In this document: one piece after another, positions 25,992 to 36,973 of the stretch
Position numbering within the stretch: the stretch's first letter is position 1
Layout: each line of letters opens with the position of its first letter
Source: an uncultured Corynebacterium sp.
Lineage (GTDB): Bacteria > Actinomycetota > Actinomycetes > Mycobacteriales > Mycobacteriaceae
Reading direction: 5' to 3'
DNA: 64,000 bases
Assembly: GCA_943914355.1 (NCBI GenBank)
Contig: CALUBS010000001.1
Location: 1-64,000, forward strand
The notes under the pieces: generated by a model
Seen by the model: only the letters and a program-made list of their open reading frames with translations
What the model was told of the DNA's origin: nothing
Databases searched by the model: none
Program-made: the position numbers and the translations under genes

Positions 25992-27566
25992 TTACTCCCA
26001 CTCGATGGTTCCCGGTGGCTTGGAGGTGCAATCCAAGACCACGCGGTTGACGTCCTTGACCTCGTTGGTGATACGGGTGGAGATCTTCTCTAGCACGTCA
26101 TACGGCAAGCGGGTCCAGTCCGCGGTCATGGCGTCCTCGGAAGATACTGGGCGCAGCACGATGGGGTGGCCGTAGGTGCGGCCATCGCCTTGGACGCCGA
26201 CGGAGCGGACATCGGCAAGCAGCACGACCGGGCACTGCCAAATCTGCTCATCCAAGCCGGCATTGGTCAGCTCGGTGCGGGCAATCAGATCCGCCTGGCG
26301 CAGAGTCTCGAGGCGCTCCTCGGTAACCTCGCCGATGATGCGGATGCCTAGGCCCGGGCCCGGGAAGGGTTGACGGCCGACGATCTCTTCCGGCAGGCCC
26401 AACTCGCGACCCACCGCGCGCACCTCGTCCTTAAAGAGCAAGCGCAGCGGCTCGACGAGCTCGAACTCGACGTCATCCGGGAGGCCGCCAACGTTGTGAT
26501 GCGACTTAATATTGGCGGTGCCATCGCCGCCGCCGGATTCAACGACATCCGGGTACAAGGTGCCCTGGACGAGGTAATCGACGGTGGAGCCGGCGGGGGC
26601 ATCGTCAAGCACACCGGCCACGGCGCGCTCAAAGGAGCGGATGAACTCCGCGCCGATAGCCTTGCGCTTTTCCTCGGGGTCGCTCACGCCAGCGAGCTTC
26701 TGGAGGAAGGCCGAACGCTCGTCGGCGGTGACCAGCTTGGCGCCGGTCGAGGCCACGAAATCCGTTTCAACCTGCTCGCGCTCGCCCGCGCGCAGCAGGC
26801 CATGATCGACGAATACACAGGTCAGGCGATCGCCAATGGCGCGCTGCACCAAGGCCGCAGCGACCGCAGAGTCCACGCCACCAGACAGGCCGCAAATAGC
26901 GCGGCCTTCCTCGCCTACTTGGGTGCGGATATCCGCGATGAGCTGCTCGGCGATATTATCGGCGGTCCAGTTTTGCTCCAGACCGGCGATCTCCGTGAGG
27001 AAGCGGGTGAGCACTTCTTGGCCGTGCGGCGAATGCAACACCTCTGGGTGGTACTGCACGCCGGCCATCTGCTTGGCCGGGCACTCCATCGCGGCGACGG
27101 GGGCGCCGGCGGAGGTAGCGGTTACGTCGAAACCCTCAGGGGCGGCGGAGACGGCATCGCCGTGGGACATCCACACCTTGTGCGTGGGCTCGAGGCCCTC
27201 GTGCAGGATGCCACCCTTGACGTCGATATCGGTGCGGCCGTATTCACGCTCACCGGTAGACGATACGGTACCGCCGAGGATGTGGTTCATGGCCTGGAAG
27301 CCGTAGCAAATGCCGAAGACTGGGACGCCGAGCTCCAGCAGCTCAGGCTTGAGCGCTGGGGCGCCGTCGGCATAGACGGACGACGGGCCGCCGGACAAGA
27401 TGAGAGCGGCGGGATCTTTAGCTTTGATTTCCTCGATGGAAGCGGAGTTGGAAACAACCTCGGAGTAGATTTTGGCCTCGCGCACGCGGCGGGCAATGAG
27501 CTGCGCGTACTGAGCGCCAAAGTCCACGACGAGGACTGGGCGCGGGGTAGTATTTGGCTTAGTCAC
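25992..27566 (-). CDS. guaA: GMP synthase (glutamine-hydrolysing)
   Basis: This enzyme aminates XMP to GMP with glutamine and ATP. The 524-residue product has a class I glutamine amidotransferase domain (nucleophile in [10 protein letters not shown], about 85), an ATP-pyrophosphatase P-loop in [10 protein letters not shown] (about 230) and the C-terminal GMPS dimerisation domain ending KPPGTIEWE. The GTG giving (M)[16 protein letters not shown] is chosen; the upstream open frame is GC-rich intergenic sequence. Confidence 0.96.
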   Translation of the reverse strand: MTKPNTTPRPVLVVDFGAQYAQLIARRVREAKIYSEVVSNSASIEEIKAKDPAALILSGGPSSVYADGAPALKPELLELGVPVFGICYGFQAMNHILGGTVSSTGEREYGRTDIDVKGGILHEGLEPTHKVWMSHGDAVSAAPEGFDVTATSAGAPVAAMECPAKQMAGVQYHPEVLHSPHGQEVLTRFLTEIAGLEQNWTADNIAEQLIADIRTQVGEEGRAICGLSGGVDSAVAAALVQRAIGDRLTCVFVDHGLLRAGEREQVETDFVASTGAKLVTADERSAFLQKLAGVSDPEEKRKAIGAEFIRSFERAVAGVLDDAPAGSTVDYLVQGTLYPDVVESGGGDGTANIKSHHNVGGLPDDVEFELVEPLRLLFKDEVRAVGRELGLPEEIVGRQPFPGPGLGIRIIGEVTEERLETLRQADLIARTELTNAGLDEQIWQCPVVLLADVRSVGVQGDGRTYGHPIVLRPVSSEDAMTADWTRLPYDVLEKISTRITNEVKDVNRVVLDCTSKPPGTIEWE

Positions 27567-27819
27567 GCCCCATAGTCTAGCCCATAGGCCCCGCGGCCTA
27601 GGAAGCGCTTGCCCATGTAGCGCATTGCGGCGGCTTTCGCACCGTGGTGGCGCGGGGCGCGCGAGCGAATCGGGGTGCGCAAGGGACCCTGGACACAAGT
27701 AACACAGGGTGCGCCAGGAAGCCGTGAGCGCGGCCGCGCCGGGCGCAGCGATTCGGCGCGCGGCGGGATTCGGGGCGTGCGGCGCGGGCTTGCACGGTGC
27801 GAGGCGCGCCGCACGCTAC
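27567..27819. other. GC-rich spacer between guaB3 and guaA
   Basis: This 253-base spacer is unusually rich in GCGC. It holds one hairpin at about 27677-27714 (GCGC and ACCCTG on the left, CAGGGT and GCGC on the right) with no U-run. The guaB3 stop codon sits inside the short perfect palindrome CGCTAC-TTA-GTAGCG (27814-27828). No convincing gene is seen here. Confidence 0.45.
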
Positions 27820-28971
27820 TTAGTAGCGAACCGCGAGCTCGACCTTCTGGAAGGACTTCAGGTCGGTGTACCCGCACTTTGCGAGGGCACGCCGCAGCGC
27901 ACCCACAAGGTTGGTGCGGCCGAATGGTTCGCTGGATGGGCCGTGCAGCACGGTTTCCAGGCTCGGCGCAGCCGCGGGCTCAGCGTCGCCTGCGGTGAGG
28001 AAATCCACATCGAGGTCGGTATCGACGCCCGCGAACTGCGCGTAGCCGCGCGGGAACCGCGGGTGGCCTGCGGTAGCCGGCCAATACCATCCCCTACCGC
28101 CTGCCTCACGGGCCTGGGCAAGAAGGGGGCCGAGCGCAACACTATCGGCGCCGCAGGCGAAGGCCTTGGCGATGGTCCCGGAATTATCGAATTCCGCATC
28201 CGCAATGATGTGCACGTAGCGGCCCTCGGTCTCGTCGAGGTAGTCGCGGCGGGCGGCGGCGGCATCGGCAATGGCGGTGGCCATGGCGGTATCGATGCCG
28301 ACGGTTTCCGCGTTAGTCGTCACGCCCGCGCCCACGATGACGCCGGCCGCACCGGTGCGCATCAGGTGCAGCGCCGTGGTGTAGTCGGCCACGCCACCGG
28401 CGATGACGGGTACTTCAAGCGAGCCGATAAATTCCTTCAGGTTCAGCGGCTCGCCGCCGGTGGCGACGTGCTCCGCAGACACCAGCGTGCCCTGGATGAA
28501 CAGTAGCTCGGCCCCGGCGGCAATGGCCTTCGGCGCCATCTCGCGGGCGTTTTGGGGCGAAACGCGCACGGCGACGGTCACACCGGACTCGCGCACTTGG
28601 GCGATGCGGGAGGCAAGGAGGGCATCGTCAAGCGGGGCGGCGTGCAACTCCTGAATGGTGGAGTTATCGCCCGGCTGGGAATAGATGCGTGCCAACGCAC
28701 CCTCGAGGTCCTCGTGGCGGCCCCACAGGCCTTCGGCGTTGATGACGCCGAGCCCGCCCTGCTTGCCCATCTCGATGATGAACTCGGGCGTGGCCAGCGC
28801 ATCGGTGGGGTGGGAAACGAAGGGGGTATCGAAGGTATAGGCATCGATATTCCAGGTGGTATCCACGTCCTTGGACGAGCGCGTGCGGCGCTGGGGGACG
28901 ATGGAGACCTGGTCTAAATCAAAGGTGCGGCGGGCCTCGCGGCCGATGCCGATTTCGGCGTATTCACGCAT
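27820..28971 (-). CDS. guaB3: GuaB3-type IMP dehydrogenase paralogue
   Basis: This 383-residue (beta/alpha)8 protein of the actinobacterial GuaB3 family starts MREYAEIGIGREARRTFDLDQVSIVP and lacks the CBS domains of true IMPDH. The active-site loop reads VGAGVTTNAETVGID instead of GSICTTR, so the catalytic cysteine is absent, as in other actinobacterial GuaB3 proteins. It follows guaB by only seven bases. GuaB3 proteins have been proposed to act as GMP reductases, at least in some bacteria; I do not decide the activity. Confidence 0.9.
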   Translation of the reverse strand: MREYAEIGIGREARRTFDLDQVSIVPQRRTRSSKDVDTTWNIDAYTFDTPFVSHPTDALATPEFIIEMGKQGGLGVINAEGLWGRHEDLEGALARIYSQPGDNSTIQELHAAPLDDALLASRIAQVRESGVTVAVRVSPQNAREMAPKAIAAGAELLFIQGTLVSAEHVATGGEPLNLKEFIGSLEVPVIAGGVADYTTALHLMRTGAAGVIVGAGVTTNAETVGIDTAMATAIADAAAARRDYLDETEGRYVHIIADAEFDNSGTIAKAFACGADSVALGPLLAQAREAGGRGWYWPATAGHPRFPRGYAQFAGVDTDLDVDFLTAGDAEPAAAPSLETVLHGPSSEPFGRTNLVGALRRALAKCGYTDLKSFQKVELAVRY

Positions 28972-28978
28972 GTTTGTC

Positions 28979-30511
<1,533 letters not shown>

Positions 30512-30583
30512 TTAAACAGGTTCAGCGGCTACCCCAACTGTAGTGCGTGCCCGGCCAAGGACACCATTCAGGCTAGGGGTTAA

Positions 30584-30612
30584 TTGCCTTAAGCGGGCAA
30601 GTTCAATAGGCT
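30584..30612 (+). promoter_or_regulatory. promoter for a leaderless DUF5319 transcript
   Basis: TTGCCT (-35) and TAGGCT (-10) are spaced by exactly 17 bases, and the GTG start codon follows the -10 element by seven bases. No Shine-Dalgarno sequence fits. The geometry predicts transcription starting at the first base of the start codon. Confidence 0.7.
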
Positions 30613-30619
30613 CGCAGGC

Positions 30620-30991
30620 GTGAACTTCTTCGCCAATATGCCCCGCGATCCTTTTGCAGACGATCCGAATGACCCTGCGTCCTTCCTGGAGGAGGACGAG
30701 CAGGTCATGCCGCTTTCCGATGAAGACCGCCTCGCCCTCATCCACGATCTCGCTCGGGTAGAGAAATTCGCAAGTGTGCTCGGCCCACGCGGGATCGATG
30801 GCATCTTCTTCTTGTGTGAAGACTGCCAGGAAAACCACTTCTACGAGTGGGACATTATGGCCGCCAATATGCGCGCCACGCTGGCGGGCGAGCTCGCCCC
30901 AGTGCACGAACCGGGGGCAGAGCCCGACCCGCGCCGCTACGTGCCGTGGGACTACGCGCTGGGCTACGTCGACGGCCTAGAAAACCGCTAG
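30620..30991 (+). CDS. DUF5319 family protein
   Basis: The 123-residue acidic, soluble product contains FLCEDCQENHFYEWDIMAANM, shortened here to FLCEDCQENHFYEWDI, with a CxxC pair that could bind metal. RRYVPWDYALGYVDG follows near the C-terminus. DUF5319 proteins are conserved next to the guaB/sigD region in Corynebacteriales. The function is unknown. It starts with GTG and appears to be leaderless. Confidence 0.8.
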   Translation: MNFFANMPRDPFADDPNDPASFLEEDEQVMPLSDEDRLALIHDLARVEKFASVLGPRGIDGIFFLCEDCQENHFYEWDIMAANMRATLAGELAPVHEPGAEPDPRRYVPWDYALGYVDGLENR

Positions 30992-31016
30992 GGCGTGTAA
31001 GTCACCGCCCTCGTTA

Positions 31017-31775
31017 TTACTCGGCGCCCGCCCCCAACTGAATGGTTGTGGTGGGTGCTTCTTCGGGCTCGCGCGTCTCCGGCTGCGGATTCGCCGGCGC
31101 CTGCTCCGTTACCACCACGGTTGAGGTCTCGTACTGCGTTTCCGTTACGGTTTTTGGTGCTGGCTCGGGGTTATCCTGCGGCTTTTGGCCCGGCGCGGTC
31201 TCAGTAGCAGTTTCCGTCACGGTTTTCGTCTTCGGACGGGCAGGACGCTTCTTTTCGGCTTCCTCTTTGGCAGCGATGGCATTTTCTTCTTTGCCCTCAG
31301 CCTCTTCAAGCTTGGAGCGGGCTTCCTTCATAAGCTCGCGCGCGCCTTCGAAATCTCCCTCTGCCGCGCGGGATTCCATCTCATCTAAGGTGCCGGCCAG
31401 CTCCACGTTGCGGGTCTCATCCGGCCTATCAAACACGCCAGAATTAACCATGACCCCGCCCGCACCGGCGAGGATGACGGTGGCGGCGGCCGCGCCGATA
31501 AGTCCGTGCATCACGGGGCGATTGCGCCGACGAGACCGCGCCTTATCGAGACTAATGACTTCTGGTTCTTCCTCTGCCCCGTCCACGCGCGGGGCTGGCG
31601 GCATCTGCTTATCGATGTCCCCCTTCAGCCCTAGCAACAACCCAGCGAGCTCATCGCTGCCGTTGGAGGGGTCTTTGCCCTGCGACAGCTCGGTGAGGAA
31701 TGCATCATCATCTACCAAGGGCTGGAGCTGCTCCGTCAGGTCATCGTTATTCTTTTTGGAGTGTTTGGAGGCCAT
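31017..31775 (-). CDS. rsdA: anti-sigma-D factor RsdA-like membrane protein
   Basis: The 252-residue product has a cytosolic N-terminal part with DDLTEQLQPLVDDDAFLTELS (written in part as DDAFLTELSQG), a single transmembrane segment (about 90-110), a charged helical segment and a Pro/Thr/Val-rich extracytoplasmic tail. This matches RsdA, which holds SigD inactive at the membrane until proteolysed. It follows sigD by 64 bases, as expected for a sigma/anti-sigma pair. The tail is low complexity. Confidence 0.85.
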   Translation of the reverse strand: MASKHSKKNNDDLTEQLQPLVDDDAFLTELSQGKDPSNGSDELAGLLLGLKGDIDKQMPPAPRVDGAEEEPEVISLDKARSRRRNRPVMHGLIGAAAATVILAGAGGVMVNSGVFDRPDETRNVELAGTLDEMESRAAEGDFEGARELMKEARSKLEEAEGKEENAIAAKEEAEKKRPARPKTKTVTETATETAPGQKPQDNPEPAPKTVTETQYETSTVVVTEQAPANPQPETREPEEAPTTTIQLGAGAE

Positions 31776-31839
31776 GATGGTTTCTGTCCCTCCTTCCTTT
31801 CTGAAGGTTTACGCGTGTCTCTAGAGCGGGGTTGTGGCT

Positions 31840-32412
31840 TTAGCCCTCAGTGGCTAGTTGTTGCCCAAGGGCCTTTCGCAATTGTGCGAGAGCTCGGTGT
31901 TGTGCGACGCGAACCGCACCCGGGGTAGACCCCACGATATCGGCGGTTTCTTCTGCCGAAAGACCAACGAACACGCGCAAAATAACGATGTTTTTTGCCT
32001 TGTCACTTAAGGTATCGAGCAACGCGCGCATTCTGTTACTACCGTCATTTTCCAGCGCCCATTCCTCGGGAGTCGCCTCGTTCGCGGTGCTTTCTGGAAG
32101 CTCTTCGGTGGGTGTAGAGCGGTCGCGACCCATGGCGCGGTGGGCATCGGTGACCTTATTAAAAGCGATGCCGTAGACATAGGCCATAAACGGCCGGCCT
32201 TTATCTTCATAGGAATCGATAGAGGTAGCGACGGCGAGGCAGATTTCTTGGGTCACGTCTTCCGCAGTGGGCTGGCGCCCGCCACCGATGCGCGCGCGGC
32301 AATAACGCAGCACCTGCGGATGAATAATTTGCAGGATAGATTGCAGTGCGCGGCGGCTACCACCAGCGGCCAGCGGAACGAGATCCGCTAGCTCTTTATC
32401 CTTATCGCTCAC
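31840..32412 (-). CDS. sigD: ECF RNA polymerase sigma factor SigD
   Basis: The 190-residue sigma factor has region 2 (ADDVTQEI-type segment AEDVTQEICLAVATSID, then FMAYVYGIAFNKVTDAHR) and region 4 (LSDKAKNIVILRVFVGLSAEETA, then GSTPGAVRVAQHRALAQLR). In C. glutamicum SigD controls mycomembrane and cell-envelope genes. It begins with GTG after GAGG. It is divergent from the whiB-family gene across a 420-base gap. Confidence 0.92.
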   Translation of the reverse strand: MSDKDKELADLVPLAAGGSRRALQSILQIIHPQVLRYCRARIGGGRQPTAEDVTQEICLAVATSIDSYEDKGRPFMAYVYGIAFNKVTDAHRAMGRDRSTPTEELPESTANEATPEEWALENDGSNRMRALLDTLSDKAKNIVILRVFVGLSAEETADIVGSTPGAVRVAQHRALAQLRKALGQQLATEG

Positions 32413-32832
32413 GAGTGTACCCTCTGCAGACTATTAAATCGATATTCAACCATATTTCCTCTGGGGCAGGGAGCGCAAAGGGACAACTGCGTTGCACACC
32501 TCCGCCTCGGCACTGCCCTTGCTTGGCGATGCCCCAGCAAGGAAAAACACCACCAAGAAACCCGCGCCCAGCGGTTGTACCTGCTTTGAAGGCGGGTTTA
32601 TGGCCCCTGCACAATAGAAAGAGGAAAATTCATAATTCGTTAACCTTAGTCATTATTGCAGGTAAATGGGCGCTAACGAGTCCCATAAATAGATACAATA
32701 CCTAGAAGTTAAATACTAGTAACCCTTTGTTTACCAAGACGCGACACACTACAAATCGTTGCGGTTCGCGGATGACTCTCCACCGGCCGCCAGCGTAAGA
32801 ATTCTCGTCCTGTTATAAGGAGATTAAGAAAC
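32413..32832. promoter_or_regulatory. long divergent spacer between sigD and the WhiB-family gene
   Basis: This AT-richer spacer must hold the promoters of both genes. It contains an inverted repeat, CCTTGCT/AGCAAGG (32517-32542), whose loop carries a variant of the dispersed 13-base motif (minus-strand GGCATCGCCAAGC). I find no clear SigD promoter (GTAAC-type -35 with CGAT). No gene-like frame was seen. AAGGAG precedes the WhiB-family start. Confidence 0.5.
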
Positions 32833-33129
32833 GTGTCTCAGTCCAAGTCTCTTCTCGGACCTACTGCAGATGTATGGGATTGGCAGTTGCAAGGTGCGTG
32901 CCGCGGTGAAAACTCGGACGTTTTTTACCATCCAGACGGAGAGCGTGGCCGAGCCCGCGCCCAGCGCGAAAACCGCGCCAAGGCCATCTGCAATTCCTGC
33001 CCGGTTATCGAGCTGTGCCGCGAGCACGCCCTGCGTTCAGCCGAACCGTATGGCGTCTGGGGCGGCATGAGCGAGTCTGAGCGCGTGGTGGCGCTGCGCA
33101 AGCGTCGCCGCACAACGGTCAACGTTTAA
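32833..33129 (+). CDS. whcB: WhiB-family Fe-S transcriptional regulator (WhcB-like)
   Basis: The 98-residue protein has the four WhiB cysteines (about 23, 53, 56 and 62; CNSCPVIELC) for a redox-sensitive [4Fe-4S] cluster, the GVWGG turn (about 74) and a basic RKRRRTT C-terminus. Its location between groEL and sigD corresponds to whcB in C. glutamicum and whiB3 in M. tuberculosis, from which I take the name. The GTG start follows AAGGAG at good spacing. Confidence 0.85.
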   Translation: MSQSKSLLGPTADVWDWQLQGACRGENSDVFYHPDGERGRARAQRENRAKAICNSCPVIELCREHALRSAEPYGVWGGMSESERVVALRKRRRTTVNV

Positions 33130-33199
33130 CCCAAAATTAAAGTTAGCGCGCAAAGTCCACACACCGCGTTCGCGGCGGGCGGGAGTCCGGGGTTCCGAA

Positions 33200-33316
33200 T
33201 TAGCCCTGCGTAGCAAGCGCCTGCTGCAAATAACGCCCCGTGAGGGACGCCTTCGAGCCCGCTAAGCCCTGGGGTGTGCCGCTAAAGACGAGGCAGCCTC
33301 CGGCTGAGGAGGAACC
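33200..33316 (-). pseudogene. UvrA-like ATPase C-terminal remnant
   Basis: In the gap between the WhiB-family gene and groEL, minus-strand translation gives SSAGGCLVFSGTPQGLAG followed by SKASLTGRYLQQALATQG and a stop. This closely follows the UvrA C-terminus (SAGGxxVFxGTP, then SLTGRYL). No start codon, and nothing upstream resembling the preceding DLGPG segment, is present; a TAG interrupts the frame directly upstream. It is best read as the surviving end of a lost UvrA or UvrA2-like gene. Confidence 0.65.
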
Positions 33317-33430
33317 CTAAGCTTGGCACCTTTTGTGAACTAGCCTCTCCCCTGCTGCCGCTGGCGGCTAAAAAGGTCTACCGTGGCATCGCACGGGTTA
33401 TGTTCCCGCGTGCTTTACGTATAAGCCAGA

Positions 33431-33477
33431 AGCCCGCCGCAAGCCTCCCCAATAAGACGGGGAAGGTGCGGCGGGCT
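33431..33477 (-). terminator. hairpin downstream of groEL
   Basis: AGCCCGCCGCA and TGCGGCGGGCT form an eleven-base-pair stem, with further pairing of CCTCCCC to GGGGAAGG inside. It follows the groEL stop by about 25 bases on the minus strand. The U-tail is weak (TTCTGGCTT). Confidence 0.65.
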
Positions 33478-33500
33478 CTGAGCTAAATACAGCGCAGGAA

Positions 33501-35135
<1,635 letters not shown>

Positions 35136-35429
35136 CTACTTCTCGATGATGGCGAGGATGTCGCGCTGGCTCAGCAGCAAGTACTCTTCGCCGTCGTACT
35201 TCAGCTCGGTGCCGCCGTAGCGGGAGAAGACAACGGTGTCGCCTTCCTTAACGTCCATGGGGATGCGGTCATCGTCATCTTCCCAGCGGCCCGGGCCGAC
35301 GGCGATAACGGTTGCTTCCTGCGGCTTTTCCTTTGCGGAGTCCGGGATAACCAGGCCGGATGCGGTGGTGGATTCTGCTTCTACGATCTGTACGAGGACG
35401 CGGTCCTCAAGCGGCTTAATAGTTGCCAT
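35136..35429 (-). CDS. groES: 10 kDa chaperonin
   Basis: The 97-residue co-chaperonin starts [19 protein letters not shown] and has the mobile loop [19 protein letters not shown] and the C-terminal [14 protein letters not shown]. It is first in the groES-groEL operon and controlled by the HrcA operator about 110 bases upstream. Confidence 0.96.
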   Translation of the reverse strand: MATIKPLEDRVLVQIVEAESTTASGLVIPDSAKEKPQEATVIAVGPGRWEDDDDRIPMDVKEGDTVVFSRYGGTELKYDGEEYLLLSQRDILAIIEK

Positions 35430-35541
35430 GATGTTTCCTCCGTATTGTTCGTTTGCGCACCTTAATGGCGCGCGCGTGCCGGTTGTGGATGTCCAGCACA
35501 GCCGTCGTCGCGGGTGAACAACTGTGGGTCAAACAACCTGA

Positions 35542-35568
35542 TTAGCACTCTACCCTCGTGACTGCTAA
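35542..35568 (-). promoter_or_regulatory. CIRCE (HrcA operator) upstream of groES
   Basis: TTAGCACTC, nine bases, then GACTGCTAA matches the CIRCE consensus TTAGCACTC-N9-GAGTGCTAA with one mismatch. This establishes HrcA heat-shock repression of groES-groEL. Confidence 0.92.
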
Positions 35569-35605
35569 CCCTCAACAACGACGCGACCCCCGTTGCTGGG
35601 CCGCG

Positions 35606-36862
35606 CTACGGCGCCAAGTGCGTCAGGGACACCACGCGTACCCCGCTCGGATGCCGAAAGCTCAGGTTTCCTCCCGTCACGATCATCAAGACGGGCGGGA
35701 CCTCCCATTCAAAGCGTTCTGCGAAGGCCTGCAAATTGCTTACCGCCTTCTCAATGATCTCTTGGCTTTGCCCCAATTTAATTTCTACGAAAACGGTCCT
35801 GCCCGCCAGCTCAAATACCGCATCCACTTCCAACCCAGAGGCATCACGGGCGTGAAAAATACGCTTCCCGCTTAGCACTGCCAGGTCATGGACAACTTGG
35901 GATTCAAAAAGCTGCCCGACAAAGGCAAGGTTGCGCAGCAACTTGTCTGGGGACGCGTCCACGGCAGCAGCCGCCAACGCCGGATCCGCCAGATGCCTCT
36001 TCGGTGCCGTTCGCAGGCTAGCCCGGGAGCGAAGATGGGAGGACCATGCCAATTGTTCTTCCACGATGAAGATGCGCTGCAACGCAGCAAGGTACTCGCT
36101 GACCGTAGCCCTTTGCGCGCCAATATCGGTAGCAATAGAAGAAATGGACTGTTCTGTGGCTACCCCACGGGCAAGCGAACGAATAAGTGTCGTTACTTTT
36201 ACCGGGTCCCTTCGCACACCATCGGCGGCATTGATATCCACGTGGGCCACAGTATCGATATAACTGCGCAGATTCTCCTGCGCCGCCTCAACGGAAAAAT
36301 TCCGGTTTGCGGGCCAGCCTCCGTGCGCCATGCGCTCGATAATCCCTGCAACATCTACAACCGTCTCCCCATTCGACTGGGGGGATTCCTGAGCTACCAA
36401 TTCGGCTAATGATACTGCGCCATTAGAATGCCCCGACTCATAAAAACTGAAGGTCTTCATCCGCAGCCTGGCTATGCGCCCCGCACCCGAGTGCCTGGAT
36501 TGTTCCTCCATTGGCGCAGTCGACCCAGTAAGAATGAACTGCCCAGGCGCTTGCCGACGGTCAATCTCATGCCGCACCAAGTTCCACAACTGCGGTTTTT
36601 CTTGCCACTCATCAAAAACTCGCGGCGTATCCCCCTCCAACGCCAAATCCGGAACGGTGCTGAGCTGCATGTCGAGATTTAAATCCGTATCCACTTGGAC
36701 GAGACTGCCCGCAATTTGCCGTGCGGTCGCGGATTTCCCACAGCCCTTTGGGCCTTCTATCAACACTCCACCGGATCGCTGCAGGACTCCATGAAGCCGC
36801 GAATCCTCTACTCGCGGGAGATAAACATAGCCTTCTTGACCAGTCATTTTAAACCCATCCAT
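35606..36862 (-). CDS. AAA ATPase with DUF4143 domain
   Basis: The 418-residue product has an AAA_14-type P-loop (GVLIEGPKGCGKSATARQ, about 33-50), Walker B-like RVFDEWQ and sensor LTGSTAP, then a winged-helix/DUF4143 half with the nuclease-like ending DASGLEVDAVFE and TVFVEIKLG. Such ATPases are widespread, often in mobile or defence contexts, with no settled function. The gene is visibly less GC-rich than its neighbours. Its start codon lies inside an exact 23-bp tandem repeat array, which suggests autoregulation. An internal ATG five codons in (MTGQEG) is an alternative start. Confidence 0.85.
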   Translation of the reverse strand: MDGFKMTGQEGYVYLPRVEDSRLHGVLQRSGGVLIEGPKGCGKSATARQIAGSLVQVDTDLNLDMQLSTVPDLALEGDTPRVFDEWQEKPQLWNLVRHEIDRRQAPGQFILTGSTAPMEEQSRHSGAGRIARLRMKTFSFYESGHSNGAVSLAELVAQESPQSNGETVVDVAGIIERMAHGGWPANRNFSVEAAQENLRSYIDTVAHVDINAADGVRRDPVKVTTLIRSLARGVATEQSISSIATDIGAQRATVSEYLAALQRIFIVEEQLAWSSHLRSRASLRTAPKRHLADPALAAAAVDASPDKLLRNLAFVGQLFESQVVHDLAVLSGKRIFHARDASGLEVDAVFELAGRTVFVEIKLGQSQEIIEKAVSNLQAFAERFEWEVPPVLMIVTGGNLSFRHPSGVRVVSLTHLAP

Positions 36863-36973
36863 CAGTTTGAGCGCGTTTTACCCATCAGAATATCAGAGTT
36901 TTGCCCATCAGTTTGAGCGCGTTTTACCCATCAGAATATCGGCGATTCATCCATCAGTTTGTGCGGATCTGGG
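36859..36973. repeat. five 23-bp tandem repeats upstream of the DUF4143 ATPase
   Basis: CCATCAG recurs at 36859, 36882, 36905, 36928 and 36951, an exact 23-base period. Units 1 and 3 are identical (CCATCAGTTTGAGCGCG, then TTTTAC); units 2 and 4 share CCATCAGAATATC, and unit 5 is partly degenerate. Unit 1 contains the ATPase start codon, and unit 5 contains the stop of the upstream permease gene. The iteron-like layout suggests a protein-binding array. Confidence 0.9.

Noticed and set aside
27563..27877. 104-residue minus-strand frame between guaB3 and guaA
   Set aside because: Arginine/proline-rich composition typical of a GC-rich antisense frame, overlapping both neighbouring genes; no ribosome-binding site.
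27820..28971. Missing catalytic cysteine in the IMPDH paralogue as a novel finding
   Set aside because: Loss of the GSICTTR cysteine is normal for actinobacterial GuaB3.
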